Assembly (NCBI GenBank): GCA_029959085.1
Contig: JARWIR010000014.1
Location: forward strand, 10,834,001-10,898,000
DNA: 64,000 nucleotides
Origin: Nemophila menziesii
Taxonomy: Eukaryota; Streptophyta; Magnoliopsida; Boraginales; Hydrophyllaceae
Reading direction: 5' to 3'
Below are positions 57,124 through 64,000 of the stretch, in pieces. A program made the translations under genes and the position numbers. The notes beneath the pieces were generated by a model. It had not been told where the DNA came from, made no database searches, and saw only the letters and a program-made list of their open reading frames with translations. How positions within the stretch are numbered: the first letter of the stretch is position 1; every line of letters begins with the position of its first letter.

Positions 57124-58241
57124 TGCTAGGTAGTTTAAATTAGGGCTAACTTGTGTCAATAAGGGGTCCTAAGCAAACTTTTCCTACAATTGATTAATGA
57201 TGCTAACACCAAACCATAATGACTATCTAGTTAGGTTGATTTGTCAGGTCTAAACCTTACACTAGACGCTATGTGTTGTTTCCAATAGTTAAATATGACT
57301 TAGCTATTGAATATCTAACTATTATTAGAGTAATCATATATGGTTCAATCCGCAAAGAAAACAGACAATAAATCAGAACACATAAACAGAGAAATAAAAC
57401 ATGAGTTCAATTTAAAACATATAATTCCCAAATTAGATAGATGTCGACCAAATATAGGGTTCATACATATATGCTAAAACTCAAGCTAAATTTATTTAAT
57501 TCATACTAAGAAAACAAAAGAAAACAATTACAGAATTGAAGGTTGAAGAATACATAATTGATGCACAACTCCTTCCAGACTTCTCTTCTTGTGTTGTGGC
57601 TTCCTCCTGGCCTAAGGACTGGCCAAGGATGTATTTATTTTGATTAAATGGTGTATTTATAGGGTATAGGAAACCATAAAACGTTTCTTGGAGTATAAGA
57701 TAGGCATTGGACTCCAAGCCCAACGCAAATTCGTAACCCTAGAATATAGAAAAGGTAAAATTTTGATGCTGTTTTGTTTTGGCCATAACTGATTCAATAC
57801 TTATCTGTTTGACGCGTTCAATAGTCGAAACTGATCGTCTCGGAAAGCTCTTTAACTTTGCTTTAGACCATTCTTCCAAATTCCTAGCAAATCTTGAGAT
57901 ATAAGCCCTTTTGTGGTCTTAGCTGCTGGAATTCAGATTTATTTGACAACTTTATCTTTTCCTTTTTCATATTTCTTACCTTTATCTCTAATTTCCATGT
58001 TTATCCTCTTTCCTTTATCTCTTAGAATTAACTTGGCCTGTAATTAATTACCATATATCTTTAAAGTTTGACACTAAATAAACAATTAAACCCAATATGC
58101 TATAAAAATAATAAATAATTAAATCAAGACACGAAATAGGAAAATGTACTAAATCATGAGAAAATCGACCTATACTCTAATAAATACACCTAAAATGATG
58201 TCTCCAACTAAGATTAAATCATGACAAATGGGGAGACATCA
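57124..58241 (-). repeat. Array E outer LTR, 3' end truncated
   Basis: Collinear with 54821-55934 and similar over its length. Starts at 58241 with TGATGTCTCC and the 46-bp hairpin. TATAAATA at 57661-57654. Confidence 0.85.
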
Positions 58242-58246
58242 GTCAT

Positions 58247-58950
58247 CCATCAATAAACGACTCAACTCATTTATCTTCCATCTTGCAAACTAGATTAGAC
58301 TTTCATGGTGTAATTTGTACTGATTGTGCAGTTTTAAAAGCACATAAACTCCCATTTTCTTCTTCTATTAACTGTGATCTCATTCATAGTTATGTTTGGG
58401 GACCATCACCCTTTAACTCTTGCCCAATGTTTAAATATTATCTTGTTTGTATTGACGATTTTAGCCGTTATACTTGGATATATCCACTCAAACTTAAATC
58501 TGGTGTATGTGACAATTTTCAAACCTTCTATTCTATGGTTTTACTTAGTTTGATACCAAAATCAAAGTAATTCGCACTGATAATGGTTTTGAATACTTGA
58601 GTCAGATTTTTCAATCTTTTCTCAAAGCTCATAGGAATATTCACCACACCGCTTACCCACGTACCCCTGCACAAAATGGTATCTCAGAACATAAACATGA
58701 TCATCTCATTGAAACTAAAGTGTCTCTTCTTAATCATGTATCTCTTCCCACCAAATATTGTCTTGATGCACTATCAAGTACTGTTTATTAAATAAATTTA
58801 CTTCCTACTCCAGTTTGTCCAATTTCAGTCCATTCCACAAATTATTTAACACTTCTCCTTCTTATTCTCATCTCAATATTTTCGGCTCATATGTTATCCA
58901 TGGTTAAAACCATACGCACCATATACACTCTCTCTGAAATATGAGAAGTG
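58247..58950 (+). pseudogene. Copia pre-integrase and integrase (pseudogene)
   Basis: The reading starts at HPSIN (normally preceded by LG), then ICTDCAVLKAHKLPF (pre-integrase Cys motif), DLIHSYVWGPSPF (first catalytic Asp), YYLVCIDDFSRYTWIYPLK, then a frameshift near 58565, IRTDNGFEYLSQIF (second Asp) and TPAQNGISEHKHDHLIE (catalytic Glu). The active-site triad is retained, but the start of the domain is missing and several shifts and stops follow 58791. Confidence 0.82.
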
Positions 58951-59394
58951 TGTCATTTTAGGTTATTGTAACTTCACTAAAGGTTATAAATGTAATCCCT
59001 TTCATCTCACAAATTGTTTATCTCTCGACATGTTTTATTTTATGAACACACATTTCCATTTAAGTCTGTTGTGCCTTCACCTCAGTCAACCATCGATTCT
59101 TCCCGCTCAACCTATTTTGATTTGTTTATCTTTACTATCAATCCCCACCCAATTTCTCATCCTTTTGACTCTGCTCTAACTAGTTATGCGTCTTCATCAT
59201 CTAATATACCCTCACCTACTCCACCATTTACTACTACTATAATACCTATACCTTCCTCTCCTCTACCACCTCCATTACCACCCAAATACCACATGAAAAC
59301 TCGTCTTTGAACAGGATCCTCAAAACCTACTTATAAGTGTCAAAACACTCTTCTCTCTTTCAAATTCTCTGCACCTACTTCCTATAAAGAGGCT
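58951..59394 (+). pseudogene. Copia integrase-RT linker remnant
   Basis: Shifted frames show the typical copia linker: CVFLGY-like residues, then KGYKC and HVLFYEHTFPFK, and a Pro/Ser/Thr-rich stretch (IPSPTPPFTTTIIP) up to HMKTR. No intact ORF. Confidence 0.6.
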
Positions 59395-59923
59395 TCTAAG
59401 TTTCCTTATTGTAAATTAGTTATGGTAGAGGAATACAATGCTTTACTAAGTCCAAATACGTGGGTACTTGTTCCTTTACCATGTAATCGCATCTTTATAA
59501 CATGTAAATGGATATATAGGGTTAAACAAAATGCAGATGGTGCTATAGCGGTCTATAAAGATCATTTTGGTAGCTTGTGGTTATTTTTCAAGAGTATGAT
59601 GTAGATTACACGAAAACCTTTAGTCCTGTTGTTAAATAACAGATTGTATGTATAATTCTTGCTATAGCTGCCTCTTCTAACTAGGATATTCGCCAGCTTG
59701 ATGTCTTAAATGCCTTTCTTCATGGCAATCTCACTGAAGAAGTTTAAATGCATCAACCTATTGAGTTTATGGACAAGCTTCATCCTACTTACGTATGCAA
59801 ACTAAATAAATCGCTATATGACCTCAAACAAACGCCTAGAGCTTTGTATCAACTACTCACCTTTTCTTAATCTCTCGTAACTTTGTTGTAAGTGCTGCAA
59901 GGTTCTTCGATGTTTGTTCGAGG
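59395..59923 (+). pseudogene. Copia reverse transcriptase, N-terminal part
   Basis: The translation has EEYNALLSPNTWVLVPLP, CKWIYRVKQNADGAIAVYK, then frameshifts into KTFSPVVK-like, QLDVLNAFLHGNL and VCKLNKSLYDLKQTPRA. These are consecutive motifs of copia RT. At 59919-59923 (CGAGG) a solo LTR interrupts it. Confidence 0.8.
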
Positions 59924-61468
59924 TGTGATGCCCCGTAAAATAAATGATTTAATTTAAATATATTAATCAGAATTAAATTATCAATATAGGAATTAAACTA
60001 CTTATTTGATATTAATAATTAATTAAAAGATTTAAATTATTAAAGAAATAAAAAAATTAGTTTTTTTTTTTTTTTCACTGAAAGCAGTAAAAGATCGAAC
60101 ATAAAAAAAAAAAAAAAAAAAGTTAGTATTTTATAACGTTAAAAGAGAAAGATAAAAGAAAAGAAATAACATATAAACTTACCTTTACCAATCCACTCAC
60201 TAATTACTATCTTATCTTCTCTTCCACCTCATGCTTAAAACAACTTAGCTAATGACTCACTTAATTTCTGCATTGTAACTATTAACGTGTCCTTGCATGA
60301 GACTTTAAATATTTGACTAAGCCTATTTAGTATATCTATATATACGCATGTAATAGGAGTTAACATATATGAGCAGAAATACATATCACGACTTAAATAG
60401 AAACATAAACAAAAGTTATATATATATTTAATTATAAATCATAAATAGATAGAGCTAAATACGGAAAGTTATGGCAGTCCCGGTTAATAATGCAATTACT
60501 TGATTACGCACAATAGCCTCTTTTAAGGTGAGAGTTTAAATAATCTTTAATATGTTTATCTTTAACCCTATTTTAAATTATACAGTAATATATTTAATTC
60601 GTTGATTTTAGACTCTATTTGTTATTTGTCTGAATTATATTGTCTATTTATTTATTGGATTAATTGTATTATTTCGTTATTATATGATTAATTGTATATT
60701 TGGGATAGCACAACCTACTTCGCCGTCTATCCATTAATTGTTAATTGTTATCGTTGTTGAATCGACCTACTTAGTCGTTTCATATTTGATATTTGATATA
60801 TCTATCGATCGATCATTCGACATGATAAAATCGTGTTGCACTGGGCGGCAGCGGGCTTGCCAGGGTTAACACGACTATCATGATCTATTCCCACCTGGCG
60901 CATGTGACGGAGAGTTCCTTGGCCAGTGGGTCGTAGTTTCGGTTTACCCGAGGTATTACCAATGGGAGTGATAAGGGATCGAGAGTTGTGGCGGGAGTCA
61001 TAAGGGCAAGACCACAGTATCCTTTGCAACGTGATTATTATTTGCTATTGTGTATAGCTTGCTAGGTAGTATGGGCTGCCTGGTTGGATATATACAGATT
61101 TATTTATTTATCGCTTTTCGAATGCTTATTTTATATTTTGACCTTTACCAGTTCAATGACAACGTCTCAAATATAATTACTGCCCCTAGGTTAAAGTCTG
61201 CATATGACCATTATTTATTTTCTCACTGAGCTAGTGGAAGCTCACCCCCCTTTTACCCCAACCTTTCAGGTACTAGATAACTTAAGAATTTGGGTAGTGG
61301 TCAGTAATACAGAAGCACGTTGCAGAACAAGAATAGATTTTTGTATTTGTTAGTTTGTAATTATTTATTTTAAATTATGTAATGTAATAAATAGTCATTT
61401 ATTGTAATAAAATGTACTTTTAATTATTTTAAATTATATAGAATCGACTTGTTTTTCGGTGCGTGACA
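59924..61468. mobile_element. Solo LTR, TGTGATGCC...GCGTGACA, in copia RT
   Basis: A 1,545-bp insertion with exact 5-bp duplication CGAGG (59919-59923, 61469-61473). Ends are TGTGATGCCCCG and GTGCGTGACA (TG...CA with short inverted ends). No primer site, PPT or coding sequence is inside. The ends resemble those of plant Tekay/Del-type chromoviruses, but the lineage is a guess. It contains a T-run (60061-60075) and an A-run (about 60102-60120). Confidence 0.8.
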
Positions 61469-61948
61469 CGAGGTCATGATGCTACACTCGCTATCATCCT
61501 AATATACATTGATGTTATATTAGTGACTGGTGCTAATTCTAATCTCATTTCATCAATAATTCATGCTTTGAAGTCAAGATTTCACATGAAAGACCTGAAA
61601 AATTTAGCTTATTTTTTGGGACTTGATATTACGTGTTCTTCTTCTAGGTTTGTTATCAGTCAAGCCATATATGCTTTGTCCATTATTCAAAAAGCTGGAC
61701 TTAGCAAATACGGAACCTCTCTAACACCATCAATAAACAAATATATGGTGGTTACTGATCAAGCTTTGTTGCCTTATGGAAACTCATTCTTCTTTCGAAG
61801 TTTAGTTGGCACGCTGCAATATCTTACAATATCCCGTCCGGTTATTGTGTTTGTTGTAAATAAGCTTTGTCAAGCTATGCACAAACCTTCAAACTCCGAT
61901 TATGAAGCTTTGAAGCCTTTACTTCGATACGTTAAAGGTACTATTAAT
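61469..61948 (+). pseudogene. Copia reverse transcriptase, C-terminal part (copy 1)
   Basis: It continues RT after the solo LTR: LAIILIYIDVILVTGANSN (YIDV where the catalytic motif YVDD is expected), KDLKNLAYFLGLDI, YALSIIQKAGLS, GTLQYLTISRPVI and LLRYVKGTIN. The open frame from 61463 is the longest copia remnant. It stops being copia at about 61948, where TGCGCTAAAAAC matches an inverted Athila primer region. Confidence 0.82.
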
Positions 61949-62902
61949 TGCGCTAAAAACTTGGTCGCTTCTAGACTGTGATAAAAATCAACATTAAAGA
62001 AAAGAAGCGACTACCGCAAGTATACGGGTCGTCCAAGTATTAAATGAGTACAAACGGGATAATCGTCTGCATAGGGATTGCGAGGTAAGAAGAATGTGTT
62101 TAGATGAAAGGTAGAATTAATTGCAATACAAAACTAAAATAGATATTTATTTTGTTTTTAAATATGAAAGGACTAAAAGAAAGAATATAAAGTAAATGAA
62201 ATTAAACTAAAAATATATTACGAAGATCAGTTAAGATGAGAGGGATATACTTGAGTCTCGCTAGGGAATCGCCTAAATTCATATATCTAATGCATTAATT
62301 TAAGGTCAAGTTGGTATTTCTATATTAGTCGGGACTCTAATATTTCCTAACTCCTATCAGAGTAGACATGTGAACTATTCTACAGTATTACAAACCCCGT
62401 TAGGGAAATTATAAGCCACATTCAGATGATTAAGAAATTACCCAATTGGCTACGCGGTTAGTCAAGCTCACCAGGATCAATGATGAATACCACACGTCTA
62501 TTATCTAGTTCAGTAATTAAACCTCCCCCCCCCCCTCCGCCTCCGGACGATCACCGCCACTAGTGAATAGCTTAATTACTAATACCTATTTCTAATTGTC
62601 CAAATTAAAAATAGTAAACAAGCATGAAATAATATCCAATATGATATACCCAACTTAAATTAAATTGAAATAATCCCTAATTGTAATACATTAAATAAAT
62701 AACCTAGGGTTCATCCTATATTATGATCCTTGACTATGAATAATTTAGCTCATAATTAAATGTAGAAAAGAAACAAAACTAATGAAATAAATAATTCCTA
62801 AATTGAATTGAAAATAACCTACGGGTTGGAATGATTTGACTATTGTTGGAAGACGAAAGTCTTCACCAACTCCTGCCTTTTTGCTTCCAAGTGCTCTTCT
62901 GT

Positions 62903-62955
<53 letters not shown>

Positions 62956-63546
62956 AATTTTGTTATAAAATTAAGCGTACTGACAAGGTCTAAGAAGCCT
63001 TTATAGTGCTTAATATGGGTTAGGGCCATGTTTGATTTAAGGGCCCAAATCTGTTTTATATTCCCGCATCTACTGTACACACTTTTGTAAAACAAGTGTA
63101 ACTTCGCATCATAAGTCAAAATCAAAGGAAACCACTTCTCAAATATTTCTATCTCAGAGGCGCATCTTTTTTTACTTGAACGAGTAGTTCGATTCTACAC
63201 TGTTTAGCCTCCGAAAGGGCTAGAAGTGACGACTTTCCAGTTTCTAATGCTCTTCCACCTTCACTAAAGTGATGTATTTTGCTTCTTTAACACTTCCTTT
63301 TGATCTTGGACTTTGAAATTCACTTCTTCTCTTCATATTAATGCCTCCTAGAATCTATGTACCTAGAAACTTCACATTAAACAAACAAATTAACGCACAA
63401 AAGCTCTAAAATTAATAATAAGTATAAAACGAAGGAAGAAAGTGCGATATAGCAAAAGATGCCTATAAATCTATCAACGAAGACCAATTTCTACCTAAAA
63501 TGATATCCCCTAACGGTATTTATTTATCACAAACAACGAAACATCA
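61949..63546 (-). repeat. Degenerate Athila-type LTR X with primer-site remnant
   Basis: On the minus strand it begins at 63546 with TGATGTTTCG, shows the 46-nt hairpin in eroded form, and ends GCGACCA at 61962. Bases 61961-61949 resemble the LTR-adjacent internal end (..AGTTTTTAGCGCA versus ..AGTTTTTGGCGCC). The body aligns with B/C/D-type LTRs (ACCGCAAGTATACGGG, CACCAGGATC). It contains C11 (62525-62535) and a (TC)24 microsatellite (62906-62953). No ORF. Confidence 0.8.
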
Positions 63547-64000
63547 CTAGTTCTTATTCTATTCTCATTTAATCAATAATTCATGCTTTGAAGTCAAGAT
63601 TTCAAATGAAAGACTTTGGAAATTTAGCTTATTTTTTAGGACTTGATATTACGCGTTCTTCTTCTAGGCTTGTTATCAGTCAAGCCACATATGCTTTGTC
63701 CATTCTTCACAAAGCTGGGCTTAGCGAATTCATAACCTCTCCGACGCCATCACTAAACAAATATATGGTGGTTTCTGATCGTCTTATGAAAACTCATTCT
63801 TGTTTCGAAGTTAGGTTGGCGCGTTGAAATATCTTATAATTCACGTCCAGATATTGCGTTTGCTGTAAATCAGCTTTGTCAAGCTATGCACAAACCTTCA
63901 AACTCAGATTATGAAGCTTTGAAACGTTTACTTTGATATGTTAAAGAAACTATAAATCATGGCTTATCTTTTTACGCTTCTTCATCAACTCTTAAACTGT
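63547..64000 (+). pseudogene. Copia RT segment, copy 2 (duplicate of 61530-61948)
   Basis: It repeats the same RT stretch, about 88-90% identical by eye: KDFGNLAYFLGLDI, YALSILHKAGLS, a frameshift, then NSRPDIAFAVNQLCQAMHKPS and a stop in place of Arg (LL-YVKETINHGL). It extends past the truncation point of copy 1 to the window edge. Confidence 0.8.

Larger units (their letters stand above)
54552..58241 (-). mobile_element. Array E: rearranged minus-strand Athila LTR-internal-LTR remnant
   Basis: On the minus strand the order is: LTR (58241 to 57124, end missing), 3' UTR and PPT (57123 to 55935), LTR (55934 to 54552, end missing), then accessory leader (54551 to 54357). Gag, pol and both LTR 3' ends are deleted. 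The right flank GTCAT precedes copia sequence. The LTR subfamily is that of element A. Confidence 0.8.
2226..64000 (+). mobile_element. Ty1/copia retrotransposon, decayed and split by nested insertions
   Basis: Remnants occur in copia order on the plus strand: primer site (2226), gag zinc knuckle (about 3153), protease with DSGA (3325-3622), pre-integrase and integrase (58247-58800), RT first half (59395-59923), and RT second half (61469-61948). A second RT segment lies at 63547-64000. The interval 3629-58241 is nested Athila-type material, 59924-61468 is a solo LTR and 61949-63546 is another Athila LTR. All coding parts carry frameshifts or stops. Its 3' LTR is outside the window. It is the oldest layer of the nest. 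The protease and integrase parts do not abut exactly: an expected segment between them is missing. Confidence 0.8.

Noticed and set aside
60802..61029. 75-codon minus ORF inside the solo LTR
   Set aside because: It is isolated, has no homology that I recognise and is flanked by AT-rich LTR sequence.

Overview
This is a repeat-only stretch of a flowering-plant nuclear genome, most likely a eudicot with a large, transposon-rich genome. I see no host gene, tRNA, rRNA or CRISPR array. The evidence for a plant is Athila-type Ty3/gypsy elements primed by tRNA-Asp, a Ty1/copia element primed by tRNA-iMet, L1-like LINEs of the DUF4283/zf-RVT kind, and AT-rich intergenic DNA.

The main structure is a nest of elements, resolved from target-site duplications (TSDs) and LTR ends. 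A decayed copia element (from its primer site at 2226 past the right edge) is split at 3628 and resumes at 58242. Inside it lies Athila-like element A (+, 3629 to 54356). Within A sit: a 5'-truncated LINE (5271-9160, minus); element D (+, 12312-40129, TSD GCCGC); and element G (+, 41539-52831, TSD GCACA). D contains element C (minus, 12352-33148). C contains element B (+, 13388-22811, TSD GTCAT). The deepest chain is therefore copia > A > D > C > B. To the right of A is a rearranged minus-strand LTR/internal array, E (54357-58241). The copia reverse transcriptase beyond it carries a solo LTR (59924-61468, TSD CGAGG), then a degenerate Athila LTR (X, 61962-63546), then a second copy of the same copia RT segment (63547-64000). 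The left edge holds an uninterrupted LINE ORF1 that runs out of the window.

The Athila-like elements share one plan: LTR of about 1.5-1.8 kb, tRNA-Asp primer site, gag-protease-(RT-RNase H-integrase), a leader with a palindromic repeat array, an accessory ORF beginning MT(N/K)R, a long 3' UTR, a polypurine tract (PPT) and an LTR. C, D and G encode RT and/or integrase. A and B go from protease directly into a short basic tail ending CWGGY and lack RT, RNase H and the integrase core, so they look non-autonomous. G is the least damaged coding element, with one in-frame stop in an otherwise open polyprotein of about 1,750 codons. B has the cleanest structure but two gag-protease frameshifts.

The most interesting signals are non-coding and shared by elements that differ in sequence: a hairpin of invariant 46 nt at the start of every LTR; a stem-loop beside the PPT with three compensated base-pair changes; several extra PPT-like motifs per element; long inverted repeats in the 3' UTR; and palindrome arrays that keep their position but differ in sequence in each element.
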